Below are positions 47,189-59,943 of a DNA stretch of 64,000 bases, piece by piece (the stretch's first letter is position 1; the number at the start of each line of letters is the position of its first letter). The position numbers and the translations under genes were made by a program. The DNA is from Odontesthes bonariensis. Taxonomy: Eukaryota; Chordata; Actinopteri; Atheriniformes; Atherinopsidae. The DNA is taken from NCBI RefSeq assembly GCF_027942865.1, contig NC_134524.1, forward strand, positions 20,513,536 to 20,577,535. The letters are read 5' to 3'. The notes beneath the pieces were generated by a model. The model searched no databases. It had not been told where the DNA came from and was given only the letters and a program-made list of their open reading frames with translations.

Positions 47189-48448
47189 TGTGCACACGAC
47201 AGGACTCTGTCAGTGTGATGTTAGAAAGTGAACTGTGCTCCAGTTACTGTAGTCACTATAAGGAGGTGGGCTGTTCTTTCAGCTATTGGATAGCTCGCAC
47301 TGATCAAAAGCCTGACGATAGGAGAACATTTACAAATGACTCTCTAATGAACATCACTAACTTGTTTTCATGACCCGTTAAATATTCCAGATAATGAACT
47401 GGAGAAGATTACAAGTTTACAGCAGCTGCATCAGTTAACTCAGAACACAGAAATATCACAATAAATGTAATTGTTGATAAATCAGATGTTCAACTGTTGT
47501 CTTGAATAAAATTGTAATAATTTATTTGATTAGTAGCTGAGTCTGTTGAACCATTGATATGCTCATGATAATATCGCGTCATATTTAGTTCAATCATTTA
47601 TTCCCCTTTTTTGATTAAAAGATAAATAAAGTGTTTAATTTACCTAATTGATTTATAGAATTGGAAACATGTTTGAATATAACAAGTGTAATTCACTTTG
47701 CTACAAATCTCCATATTGTTTGATTTTTAACCAACTGCTGCTTGTAAAGTGAGTCTCAAGTTTATGACAAATGTTGCAAAAGTGAGTATATCAGCAAGAG
47801 CAGTTTGAATCTCACCTGGCGATTGATAATAACTGGATTAATGTTTGCCAGACCCAGAAGGCTCACAGATATGTCACAGTGGAGATGGATGGACCTTCAC
47901 CTGCTGTGGTTCTGAATCTCTGTAACATCTGAAAACGTGCAGCTTTCAGCAGAGTGAATGCTTTGATATGAGGCTGCTTACGGTTCACTTTGTTAGAGGC
48001 AAGTGTTCAACACAGTGCAGTGATGTGAGCTTGTGTTAGCAGCGGGCATGTTCAGTGTGACTTCATCTGATCTGATAAGCAGTGACGCAGTTAGAGGCTT
48101 TTAAAAAACTACCCAAACTGATTGTTTTCTTTCCTTCTGAGACAGACTTGATGGGGCTGTGCTGTCTCTTCCTCCTTATCAACACGTGTAACTCTCTTTA
48201 GTCCCCTGCAGAAGACCTCAACTTTCTCTGCGCTGCCATCAGAGAGCTCACAGGCTCCTCCTCCATCAAACACCAGCCATGTTGTTATGTTCACAGATAA
48301 AGGAAGAATTTCAATGAACACAGAATTTATGATTAAACTATATTTTATTTTTATTGGCACTGCACAAAAAACACACAAAACCCAACAATCAGATGAGTAT
48401 AGCAAAGGATTATTTTCTCTGAGCTTCTGTCAGTATGGGTGTGTGAGT
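47189..48448. other. F/G intergenic block, shared with I/J and inverted after D
   Basis: The promoter of F (47189-47290) is followed by sequence matching 61740-62940 and the reverse complement of the gene D flank. The right part holds the 3' UTR of gene G with poly(A) signals (complement of TTTATT near 48344-48355). No exon. Confidence 0.7.
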
Positions 48449-49456
48449 CTATCTTGTGGCAGCGTACACCACATGTGTCTCCAGCTCTCTGTCTTGCACC
48501 GGCCTTCTGCTCCTTTCTGCTTTGGGACGGAAACCCACTGCTGCATAGTTCAGGGCCTCAGAGGGCATCTGTAAATGTGACAGCCACTAAGTAAACAACC
48601 TAATATATGATTATTAAAAAAACAAGATCTAATTAAATCAGGGGGTGATTACCTCACTGTGTTGTGGATTCTGTTTGTCACTTTGAGCTGAATGACAACA
48701 ACAGTTAATCTGGTCGGTTATTTGTTTCACAGCTCAGCGTTTGTAAATGTTCTAAATCTCCAACTAAAATGAAAACTTGCCTGTATGAAATGTCCTGATT
48801 CTGACAACCAGGCAGATGATGATTATTACAAGGAAAATGGTTCCACCGCCCAGGATTATGATCAGCTGCTTTGTTGAGACAGCTACGATTTGTACACAGC
48901 AGCATTGGTTTGGAATCAATTGACAGTGACTGAAATATTAATTACATCAATCTTACCTTGAACCTGTAAATGTGTTGCACTGAAAATGACTGAGAGTCCA
49001 TCTTTGTAACGTCCACAGAAATACAGTCCAGAGTCGGAGAAATCCACTTGTTTGATATTCAGAAAAAGGTTTGTGGTGTTGGATGTCATCTTAAATTTAC
49101 TCTTTGGAAATCCATCACAAAGTGAAGCATTGGACTCAGAACTGTACATATATGAGATGCGGCTGGCATTGGGTCTGTTCGCCAGTTTGAACCAAAAGAT
49201 GTGAGTAATAATGCTGCTAAAGTTGGAGCACAGCAGTGTGACTTCTGCACCAGGCTGGACCTCCACAGTGTCAAACTCCGACACTGACGCAGAGATCCAA
49301 CCTGAAACAAACCAACAGATGAAGCATTCATGAAGTCAAAATTCAACCAGAACGAAGTAATCACGATACAGAAAAAATAAATCGTACAAATAAAAACATG
49401 TTGGTGTACTTACTGAAGCTGCAGAGCAAAGCCAGCATCAAGGTGAAGCTCATCAT
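48449..49456 (-). CDS. Gene G: single-V-domain ITIM receptor with shortened stalk
   Basis: Exons 49414-49456, 48957-49301, 48781-48882, 48653-48687 and 48449-48568, giving 214 residues. V domain with C39, W51, C110 and an unpaired C76; R62 replaces the partner. The membrane exon has lost its usual start and the usual acceptor, as in gene D. It can splice in frame from an AG at 48883-48884 (minus strand) to read AVSTKQL before the helix. Its donor is GC. The tail ends ELETHVVYAATR with ITIM ALNYAAV. Chain ends and flank show it is the sister of gene D. Confidence 0.88.
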
Positions 49457-50743
49457 TGTGCACACGACAGGACTCTGTCAGTGTGATGTTAGAAAGTGAA
49501 CTGTGCTCCAGTTACTGTAGTCACTGTAAGGAGGTGGGCTGTTCTTTCAGCTATCCAACCGCTCACGCTGACACTGAGAATGATTTTAAGAAAACAGTTA
49601 CAAACTAAAACTTGTACGAAAACATAATCATTTCCTTGTATAATAATGCTTTGGTTAATCCACATAATGTTGAGCTAAAGGTTTAAACACTAGAAAAGAT
49701 TTATAAAACTGTACAGAAAATACTTCAGTTGGACATTTAATGCTTGATCTTTAATGCCGATTATTCTTAACTGGTAACAACATTATTGATGAGTATTGAG
49801 TTTTAATTTCATCATTGTAAAATTAAACTATTAAGAAATCTTCTTTGGTTATAATTTTTATAAAGCAGACTTACTTTCAAACACACATGAGTCGACCATA
49901 CACTCAGATCTCTTAAAGTCCAGCAGTGAATAGCTCAAAGAAAATATTCATACCCTTGAAAATGAACTTTAATAGTGCTAAAGTTAAGTCATTTATAGAC
50001 TTGGCAACAGCAAAACTGTATTTAGAACTTTCAACTGCTGTGGTTTTGAAAATATAACATCTGAAAATGTTCAGCCTTCAGCAGAGCGAATGCTTTGATA
50101 TGAGGCTGAGCAGAAGTCACCCTGCAAGAAGAAAGTGTTCAATACAGAGTCGTGATGTGAGTTTGAATGTGCTAAATGTGACGCTTTGAGGTTTTAAGCT
50201 CCTGAAGACTTCAGTACATGTTGCTCTTCTAAATGAAATAACAGTGTTGGTAGCTTTTAGTAGTGCAGTTCCATTGTTAGGTTGACCTGTCTTTATAATC
50301 AACTTGTGTTACTATTTCACATCTGTCAAACAATATTATCTTTGGCATTTTTCATTCATACAACTTAAGACTGAAGAAAAGCTATATAAGGCCTTCAGAA
50401 AGCCTGGAAAACTATAAAAACATTTCTCGGATCAACTATCATGCAGCTCAACTTTCATGCAGCTGCAGCCCTCTCCTCCCCATTTCCACCTCCTCCAGAT
50501 GCCAGAGGAACCTTCTCTAAAGTCTCTGTCAACTCCTAACTGCTCATCCATCACCAGATTCCACAACAAACCAAACTCATTAGATCTGGGATTACCCAAC
50601 ACCGGTGGAACAACTATTTTGTGGTACTATAATTTGTAGTTTATCTGGTCTACGATGACACCAAACATCTTTCAGAGTTCAGCAGCTTACTCCATTTGTT
50701 TTTTACGATCTGGCTTGTTGGATGCAAAACATAAAAGGGAGAC
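49457..50743. other. 5' flank of gene G, shared with E and H
   Basis: The conserved promoter is followed by sequence matching 56484-57775 closely. Ends at a TTAA where a transposon has inserted (50744-50747). No exon. Confidence 0.6.
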
Positions 50744-50747
50744 TTAA

Positions 50748-52135
50748 AGGGATAATCCGGAGTAAAATGCACTTTAGATCAATTTACGGGATGTTGGGAG
50801 TACATACGTTGAGTTGACATCAAAATCATGTCATGTTTTGAGAATTTCGATTTGACCGTTTTTGGCAAAAAGTCGTTAGCCTGGAAGTGATGAGGGCATA
50901 TCGTATCGCCGCTACAAAACGCTATTTTTATACCTCTTCTACAGCTCCAAACAACATAACACTTACGTGGTAGTGAGTAGAGGGTCCCTAAAGCCAAAGC
51001 GAAGTGTCCAGAGGTCTTCATGTGGTCGGACATAGAGTCCAGAATGAATTTAATCAAGGCAGTACCTTTCCGGAAATGTTGCTGCTGCACCTGCCGCTAA
51101 GACCGTGGTGAAGTTGGTTTGATATTGGACATTCGACAGAAATGAATACAAAATAGAGTGTGCATTCAATTGGTGTACAAAAAGGTGTGTGTGGTTGGTA
51201 CTAAACTCACTAGGTCACAAGGCTTGGGAGGTATTGGAAAAAAAAGACACCTTATTTCCTTATTGTGAATATCTGTCGAATATCCAATATTCGATCCAAA
51301 AGCAGACAGTGAAAGCAAAAAACATTGCCTGTGGATGGAGAGTAAACTAGCCAGTCCCTCGGGACATGCTCTCCGTTGCGCATGGAGTGAGTGAACAGGG
51401 CTTTACTTAAGCGTCGCTTATTTGACTTAAAGATACGCTAAGATGCGGCAAAGGAGACATCTTTATTTTGACACTGAAGTGATGCTTTCACACCCTTGTC
51501 AACCCAGTAGCGTTGCAAGTCCCCCTTTACTGAACCCCAGCATGCAACATCAGTAGATGGAGAAGTGGATGATAATGATACTGACTCTGGCTCATTTGTG
51601 TCACTGTCACTGATGGCATCATCGTTAACAGATGTGGAGTCGTGTTCGCATGCTTTTTCTACCGACACTGTGTTGGTGGCAGCAGTCAAAGTTGCATCGG
51701 TCTCGGAGTTAGCATTAGCAGGCAAACTCGTGTCAATAGATGTACCAGGTTCAGGTTGATGGTCATCATCCTTGCAGGAGACACTTTTGAAAAAACTTGA
51801 TAGTTTCGGAATTTTGTTGATTATTTCATCCTGTCGCTCTCTTTTATGCTGTGCTTGCTTTCTTTTTTTTGCGCCGCTATCATGTTTTCTAATTGCCTCA
51901 TGAGACATGGCGAATAATTGTATTCTTATTGGCAGTGGGGAATGCTTAGGGGACAGTGGCTGCACATGGTAGGCTTCCATACGGGTGGCGAAAAGTATCA
52001 AAATTATGATCAGACAGAACGAACAATGGAATCGATGGTTCTATAATTAGAACGTCTAAAAATAGCGTTTCATATTTCCTGATCTCGCTACGTCCGAGGC
52101 CCCCCCTAGTGTCAAGGCCCGGGGCTGCAGCACCG
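50748..52135 (-). mobile_element. hAT-like DNA element fragment with a TTAA end
   Basis: Starts AGGGATAATCCGGAGT directly after TTAA; the sister flank at 57770 (GAGACTTAACATGAG) is the empty site. A minus frame at 52001-51438 (187 codons) reads KHDSGAKKRKQAQHKRERQD then IPKLSSFFK and an acidic Ser-rich stretch, like the N-terminal leader of TTF-type hAT or ZMYM-like transposases. The right end is not defined because a gypsy fragment follows. Confidence 0.5.
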
Positions 52136-52149
52136 CCTGCACCATAGGA

Positions 52150-53030
52150 TAATGCGTCCTTGCTGGTCGGCCCTGGTCACACATCTCATTGGATGTTGTT
52201 ACTGGAGTGCCCCCTATCCCAAGTTAAAACCACCATACTCACCATTATTGATCGCTTTTCCAAGTCAGCTAATTTCATTCCCCTGGATAAACTCCCCTCT
52301 GCTGCTGAAACCGCTGACTTGCTTGTTAATCATGTTTTCTGTCTCCATGGCATCCCAGCTGAGGTGGTGTCCAACTGGGGACCCCGGTTCGTCTCTCAGG
52401 TATGGCTAACCTTCTGCAATGCTCTAGGTGCCAAGGTTTCCCTCAGTTCTGGTTATCAGCCTCAGTCTAATGGACAGACGGAACGACTGAATCAGGAGCT
52501 TGAGGCCGTACTCCGCTGCGTTTCCACTAACAACCCCTCTTCCTAGAGTCAACATTTACCTTGGATCGAATATGCTCATAACTCTTACATCCTCTGCCAC
52601 AGGTCTGTCACCATTTGAAGCATCACTTGGATACCAACCACCACTGTTCCCTGAGGGGGGGAGGGATTTGGAGGTCCCCTCCATTCAGCATCATTTCCAG
52701 CGCAGTCACCGCATATGGACCCAGACCCAGGGACCCACTGTGGAACGTCATCGCTGTCTTGCGGACCGTCACCATATTCCTGCTCCTCAATACATCCCCG
52801 GCCAAAGAGTCTAGTTAGCCGCAAAGGACATACCACTAAAATCCACCTCCAAAAAACTGGCTCCCAAATACAATGGCCCCTTTGAAATACACTCCATCAT
52901 TAACACTTCGGCCATTTGCCTTAAGCTCCCTGCTTCCATGCGCATCCATCCCAAGTTCAATGTTCCTTTGATTAAACCATTATCTTCCAGTCCAGTAGCC
53001 CTTGCCCTCTCTCCCTTCGTACTGTTTTCC
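52150..53030 (+). mobile_element. Ty3/gypsy fossil fragment (integrase and downstream region)
   Basis: Integrase core at 52160-52546 with [10 protein letters not shown] and [19 protein letters not shown] post-integrase stretch around 52830-53000 (LAPKYNGPFEI, SMRIHPKFNVPLIKP) is typical of Ty3/gypsy. Near twin of 33600-34190. Broken. Confidence 0.8.
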
Positions 53031-54890
53031 ACGTAACTGCCTCGCCTTTATCCTGGATATCCCCGCCGGCTATTTCCAACAACCTGCCTGCTCGGCTCCA
53101 AAACCGACACAGCCAGCCCCATTCCCTTATTCACGGACTTCCTCCTTCTCATAAATAAAGACTATTTACTTCTTTTGGATTATCTCCCACCATTACGGAG
53201 GATCCCTCTAATCCTCTCCCTCTTCCTGCAGAATCTCCAAGTGTCTGGATCCTACCCCGACTATCTACCCCAACTAATTCTAATAAATCCTTTTACCCGC
53301 ATCTTATCCAGTCTGTAGTTGAGTCCGAATTCTTTGATGGCCTGGGATAAAGCCGTGACAGAAACGACACCTGACATGACGTCTTACTCTTCCACGGGCA
53401 AACCACCTGTACACCCTTCAGTGCTGTCTGCCCCTGCTTTACACCAACAGGCAACTCCTGTCTCTCGGTGAGAGAGAAATCTAGCAAAAAAAGTTTTGAG
53501 GGGCTGATCGACAGTGAACAAGGACTTCTGTGGCAGACTCTGGCGGACAAAGCCCCGCAAGAAATGCAACAGGTTGGAAGTATTGAGCCTTCCTCTATCG
53601 TCTGGGCTTAACCAGTTTTCATGGTCCCAAAAAAGGTGAAAGTGTCATGTTGCCTTTAAGTTTTCAGACCCACATGCAGAATCAACACGGAAAACCAGTA
53701 GATTTGAATGCTTTATTGCTGGGACAACAGGGATCCCGAAAACAGGACAAGGGATGTTAAATGGTGGTGAAGTCTGAGGAAGGGAAGCAGACGGATTAGC
53801 GGTTGTAGATGGGTCTTTAGCAGATGACTGAAGGATAAGCTTACTTGGTTGTTGAAGGGGGGGAGACGTGGACGGGGTAGAAGATAGATGTGGAAGGTCT
53901 GCAGAAGGTTCCCTTGGTGGTCCAAGGAGGGGTGAGAGGAGTCCGGGAGGATAAGGTCTGCTGGAGGCGTCGCGCTGGAGAGTGGGCAGACAGAGGAAGG
54001 AGGTATGAGACAGCTGTTTGCTAGTTGCGTCTTTGCGGGAAGGTTGAGGACAGACTGGGCTCTCGGATTGTTCTGGAGGAAAAAAACAGGTTCCACATGA
54101 AAGTGCACAAGAAGTTCAGGATTCACAAGAATGCAAAAATCTTATTCGACAACTCGATACAGGTTCTGGCTGGAAGTACCGTCTGGGTAAATCATCTGGC
54201 GACGCGAGGTGATCATCCTTCTTCTTTTAAGCACCAGCCAGCTTGATGATGGATTGGCCTCAGGTGTGCAACCACTCAGAACTGGCTCACTCTCCAGTGA
54301 AGATCCTCTCTACAGCCAGATCGCTCACTCACCCAAAAACATCAAATCCTAACAGAAAGATGACTAGAGGTTCTGTGTGCACTTTAGGCCACTTGACAAG
54401 GTGACAGAAAAAGATCAATTTCCCCTCACCCGCATAGATGAGACGGTAGAAAACTGTTGAGGGAAAACTGTACAAGGAATCCTGCTCTTAAACCTGTGAA
54501 AAGACAGTAATATACTCCATGCTGGTGTTACCACTATCTCGGACAGGACCCCTAGATCTGGCCCCGAAACAAGCTGGTCTGACAGACAGAGGCGAATTGC
54601 GACCAACTTCTTTACATACATGCTTGAGTTCGTTGAGAAGAACATTGCTGCTTTCGGGATGCAGTTTCTTTCATGTAATGGCCATTTACCACATAATGTG
54701 GGATCAGTTTACATATGAAACCTTCCTGAATTTCAACCACAAAAAAGGGTCGAGAGATTCATTTTGTGCCCTCTTTCCTTCCCTCTCCATCACCTATTTA
54801 AAAGAATAAACATCAGACTGGCTCAAAAACTAAACTATTAACTCAAAAGTTTACTTTTTTTTGCATGTTTTTGAATACCAATAGCAATAC
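53031..54890. other. Repeat-derived sequence, no gene
   Basis: About 53640-54350 may be an LTR-like block on the minus strand (starts TGTTAGGATTTGATG), without a confirmed partner. 54710-54890 matches 36497-36690 and gives the empty site of the split-repeat element. No receptor exon. Confidence 0.4.
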
Positions 54891-54892
54891 CA

Positions 54893-55444
54893 TTAATGGC
54901 CCCCCATATTAGACATGGGGCTTGAAACAGAATCGATTCATGATCATGGTCACTGATAAATTGAAACTCAAATACTTAACAGTTAATAGCAAAAATAAAT
55001 AAAGATGTTTTTGAGCGTTTATGTTGAAGAGAGGTGAGAGGAAATCTTCCTGTGGTTCGAATGTTGTTTTCATTGTCTGCTGCTACAGTGGAAAAAAGTA
55101 ATGTTCGTTGGTGAAGAGGAAAGCTTGATGTTATTCGGCTGTGGTCAGATCATACTGTGCTGTCTCTTCCTCTTAATCAACACGCGTAACTCTCTTTTTA
55201 TTCCGCTGCAGAAGCCCTCAACTTTCTCTGCGCTGCCATCAGAGGCTCCACCTTCATGAAACACCAGCCATGTTGTTATGTTCACAGATAAATGAAGAAT
55301 TTCAATGAACACAGAATTTATGATTAAACTACATTGTCTTTTTATTGGCACTGCAATTCATCCAAACGCAAAAAACCCAACATCAGATGAGTATAACAAA
55401 GGATTATTTTCTCTCTGAGCTTCTGTCAGTATGGGTGTGTGAGT
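54893..55444. other. 3' flank of gene H
   Basis: Matches 44052-44576 after gene F and carries the uninterrupted LINE target site (ACATGGGGCTTG at 54915-54926). No exon. Confidence 0.6.
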
Positions 55445-56483
55445 CTATCTTGTGGCAGCGTACACCACATGTGGCTCCAGCTCTCTGTCTTGCACCGGCC
55501 TTCTGCTCCTTTCTGCTTTGGGACGGAAACCCACTGCTGCATAGTTCAGGGCCTCAGAGGGCATCTGTAAATGAAAGTAGTTACAGTCACTAAGTAAACC
55601 ACCTAATATATGATTATTAAAAAAACAAGATATAATTAAATCAGGGGGTGATTACCTCACTGTATTGTGGATTCTGTTTGTCACTTTGAGCTGAATGACA
55701 ACAACAGTTAATCTGGTCGGTTATTCGTTTCACAGCTCAGCGTTTGTAAATGTTCTAAATCTCCAACAAAAATGAAAACTTACCTGTATGAAATGTCCTG
55801 ATTCTGACAACCAGGCAGATGATGATTATTACAAGGAAAACGGTTCCACCGCCCAGGATTATGATCAGCTGCTTTGTTGACCAATTAAACACATCTACAG
55901 GAGAGACAGCTACAATTTGTACACAGCAGCATTGGTTTGGAATCATTTGACAGTGACTGAAATATTAATTACATCAATCTTACCTCGAACCTGTAAATGT
56001 GTTGCACTGAAAATGATTGAGAATCCATCTGTCTTACATCCACAGAAATACAGTCCAGAGTCGGAGAAATCCACTTGTTTGATATTCAGAAAAAGGTTTG
56101 TGGTGTTGGATGTCATCTTAAATTTACTCTTTGGAAATCCATCACAAAGTGAAGCATTGGACTCAGAACTGTACATATATGAGATGCGGCTGGCATTGGG
56201 TCTGTTCGCCAGTTTGAACCAAAAGATGTGAATAATAATGCTGCTAAAGTTGGAGCACAGCAGTGTGACTTCTTCACCAGGCTGGACCTCCACAGTGTGA
56301 AACTCCGACACTGACGCAGAGATCCAACCTGAAACAAACCAACAGATGAAGCATTCATGAATTCAAAATTCAACCAGAACGAAGTAATCACGATACAGAA
56401 AAAATAAATCGTACCAATAAAAACATGTTGGTGTACTTACTGAAGCTGCAGAGCAAAGCCAGCATCAAGGTGAAGCTCATCAT
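55445..56483 (-). CDS. Gene H: single-V-domain ITIM receptor
   Basis: Exons 56441-56483, 55984-56328, 55784-55894, 55656-55690 and 55445-55564, giving 217 residues. V domain: C39, W51, C110, R62, and C76 in SLCDGF. The segment after YFCG reads CKTDGFS, which adds a cysteine right after the canonical one. Stalk DVFNWSTKQ, membrane helix GGGTVFLVIIIICLVV, GT donor. Tail with ITIM ALNYAAV and HVVYAATR. The V domain shares NRPNASRISYMYSSES with genes G and J. Confidence 0.9.
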
Positions 56484-58255
56484 TGTGCACACGACAGGAC
56501 TCTGTCAGTGTGATGTTAGAAAGTGAACTGTGCTCCAGTTACTGTAGTCACTGTAAGGAGGTGGGCTGTTCTTTCAGCTATTGGACAGCTCACGCTGACA
56601 CTGAGAATTATTTTAAGAAAACAGTTACAAACTAAAACTTGTAAGAAGAAGACATGATCATTTCCTTGTATAATAATGCTTTGGTTAATCCACATAATAT
56701 TGAGCTAAAGGTTTAAACACTAGAAAAGTTTCATAAAACTGTACAGAAAATACTTCAGTTGGACATTTAATGCTTGATCTTTAATGCAGATTATTCTTAA
56801 CTGGTAACAACATGACATTATTGATGAGTATTGAGTTTTAATTTCATCATTGTAAAATTAAACGATTAAGAAATCTTCTTTGGTTATAATTTTTATAAAG
56901 CAGACTTACTTTCAAACACACGTGAGTCGACCATACACTCAGATCTCTTAAAGTCCAGCAGTGAGTAGCTCAAAGAAAATATTCATACCCTTGAAAATTA
57001 ACTTTAATAGTGCTAAAGTTAAGTCATTTATAGACTTGGCAACAGCAAAATTGCATTTAGAACTTTCAACTGCTGTGGTTTTGAAAATATAACGTCTGAA
57101 AATGTTCAGCCTTTAACACAATGAATGCTTTGATATGAGGAGGCGCAGATGTCACCCTGCAAGAAGAAAGTGTTCAATACAGAGTAGTGATGTGAGTTTG
57201 AATGTGCTAAATGTGACGCTTTGAGGTTTTAAGCTCCTGAAGACTTCAGTACATGTAGCTCTTCTAAGTGAAATAACAGTGTTGGTAGCTTTTAGTAGTG
57301 CAGTTCCATTGTTAGGTTGACCTGTCTTTATAATCAACTTGTGTTACTATTTCACATCTGTCAAACAATATTATCTTTGGCATTTTTCATTCATACAACT
57401 TAAGACTGAAGAAAAGCTATATAAGGCCTTCAGAAAGCCTGGAAAACTATAAAAACATTTCTCAGAACAACTATCATGCAGCTCAACTTTCATGCAGCCC
57501 TCTCCTCCCCATTTCCACCTCCTCCAGATGCCAGAGGAACCTTCTCTAAAGTCTCTGTCAACTCCTAACTGCTCATCAACCACCAGATTCCACAACAAAC
57601 CAAACTCATTAGATCTGGGACTACCCAACACCGGTGGAACAACTATTTTGTGGTACTATAATTTGTAGTTTATCTGGTCTACGATGACACCAAACATCTT
57701 TCAGAGTTCTGCAGCTTACTCCATTTGTTTTTTACGATCTGGCTTGTTGGATGCAAAACATAACAGGGAGACTTAACATGAGAAGTTTAGTTCCTTGTTT
57801 AATTTTAAAAGCCAGCCGGCATTAACTTTCAACACACACTACCAGCAGTGTTGAACTCCCACTTTCAGGTATGCTTTATGCACACCTTTGCTGACACTTT
57901 AAGAATGTCCTCTGAACATTTGGAGATGATTTCTGCACATATCACCTCCTGAGGGATCATATGCAAAAAAAGAGTTTGTGCGGAAGTCCGAATTACACTG
58001 AAGAGTGTATACTTGAGAGTGGATTTGGTGAGAAAAAAAAGTCATTTTTTTTTTATCATCATTTTTTAAACAAGTATGATTGAGTGTATCCTCTTCTTTC
58101 GCAAAAACAACTCAACAGCAGACAGTGGATGGATCAATGTCAGCATGTTGTTCGCAAAGATCTGACACTGAGGGCAAAATCCATCCCTGCGCTTTTTTCT
58201 CCCGACGTCTGTGTCCAGTGGAGAAAAATTACAACTTGGGGAATAGAGAACTCTT
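56484..58255. other. 5' flank of gene H
   Basis: Conserved promoter, then sequence matching 49490-50743 and 32700-33060. Near 58180-58255 a short gypsy RNase H piece (VEKNYN) matches 33000. No exon. Confidence 0.55.
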
Positions 58256-58267
58256 TTAAACTCCATT

Positions 58268-58413
58268 AAATGAAGCTGGAGTACCCAGAGAGAACCCATG
58301 CATACATGGGCAGAACATGCAAACTCCACACAGAAAGGCCCCAGCTGGGAGTTGAACCTGGAACCTTCAAGCTGTGAGGTGATGGTGCTAACCACCACAC
58401 CACCGTGCAGCCC
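58268..58413 (-). mobile_element. Truncated teleost SINE copy
   Basis: Left-truncated version of the SINE at 27375, with GGAGTTGAACCTGGAACC and the end CCACCGTGCAGCCCC. Confidence 0.65.
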
Positions 58414-58588
58414 CTAACATCAATCCAATTAATTTAAATAATTTGTTTATAATTTGTGATACTCTATCGTCATTGGTATATGTATGGATCAACAGACTCA
58501 AGTTGTCAAATAAATGATTAAATCCTTTTTACATTTATTCTAATAATTTGGACTCCGAGTTTCAGTGAAGTTACAGCTGCTGTGAACT

Positions 58589-59045
58589 TGTAACTTTTGT
58601 CTTGTTTTATTTTGGTGTTTTTGTCTCATCATTTCCTGTTTTATTTTGATAAGTAACTGTCCTATCATTTCAGGTCACTTGCCCTTCCTCATGTGTCTCC
58701 GGTCTGATTGTCTCCCTGACTCCTAATGGTTTCCACCCGTTCCCTTTCCCCTGTGTTCATATAGTCTGCGTCTCCCTTTGTCTTGTGCCAGCGTGTCATC
58801 TTCTCAACCATAGACCTTGTCTTTATATTTACCCTGCTTATCTCGCCTTTTTCAAGTCACAGTTCTACAGCCTCCTTACGAGTGATTTTTGGTTTTGTCA
58901 TTTTCATAGTTTAGTTTCTTAATTAAAGTAAGTTTCATAGCCATTTATGTTCCCTCCCCAGGAGTGATTTTTGTTTGGAATGAATAAAGTCTGCCCTTCA
59001 GCCAACTCTCTGCATCTGAGTCCCCTCTTATGTCCAAGCCTGACA
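58589..59045 (+). mobile_element. Solo LTR (gypsy-like), twin of 27900-28356
   Basis: Same TG...CA block as at 27900-28356 with the same flanks, so it was copied with the segment and did not insert twice. Fossil. Confidence 0.6.
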
Positions 59046-59089
59046 ACTTTCTCTAATTCATGACCTGGAATATTTTTAGTGTCATAAAA

Positions 59090-59943
59090 CGAGTTAGTGA
59101 TGTTCATCTGGGGTTCATTTGTATCTGTTTTCTTAAAATTGTTCTTAGTGGCAGTCACTGGATAACTGAAAGAACAGCCCACTTTCTTACAGTGACTACA
59201 GTAGCTGGAGCACAGTTTATCAGCTGCACTTGAGAACACCTGTTGGTACTGATGACAGTCAAAATGATCTTTTAGCAAGAGAGATCTGAGGGGTTTAACA
59301 GGAAGAGACGGCACAGAGTGGTCTGACTACACCTGAACATCATGAGGCCTGTCTGACACGCACAGAAAAGGATAATGATTTTGTAAATCTTAAATAACTG
59401 ATTATTTAATCACCTGTGTCTCTGCATTCGTACATTTAATAACAGGGTGAAAAACAGAGAGAGCCGATTCAATGGTGGCAGAAACTTCTGCACCATAGCA
59501 CATTGGTACTTTCCTCCGTGGGAACAGAAGCAGTTGTCTTCAACAACAGGAAGATTGCACTTTGACCTCTGCAACATAACCACGCAGCAACACCTTTAAG
59601 TCTCAGCAGCCACACGCCCCTCAGTTTGAATTACTTGATGGTATTCGGCTGTGGTCAGACCTGTGCTGCGAAATCACACGTGTGTCTCTCTTTTGATTCC
59701 CCATCAGCACATCTCAACTTTCTCTGCGCTGCCATCAGAGAGCTCACAGGCTCCTCCTCCATCAAACACCAGCCATGTTGTTATGTTCACAGATAAATGA
59801 AGAATTTCAATGAACACAGAATTGAATTAGATTGTCTTTTTATTGTCCTTGTAATTACTCAAAATACACAAAACCCAACAATCAGATGAGTATAACAAAG
59901 GATTATTTTCTCTCTGAGCTTCTGTCAGTATGGGTGTGTGAGT
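59090..59943. pseudogene. Orphan promoter relic and 3' flank of gene I
   Basis: 59155-59225 repeats the receptor promoter words (GATAACTGAAAGAACAGCCC, GACTACAGTAGCTGGAGC) without any exon after it, as at 28385-28570. The remainder is the 3' flank shared with gene E. Confidence 0.55.

Noticed and set aside
53640-54350. A possible second LTR on the minus strand
   Set aside because: Only one end looks LTR-like (TGTTAGG), and no matching partner or target duplication was found.
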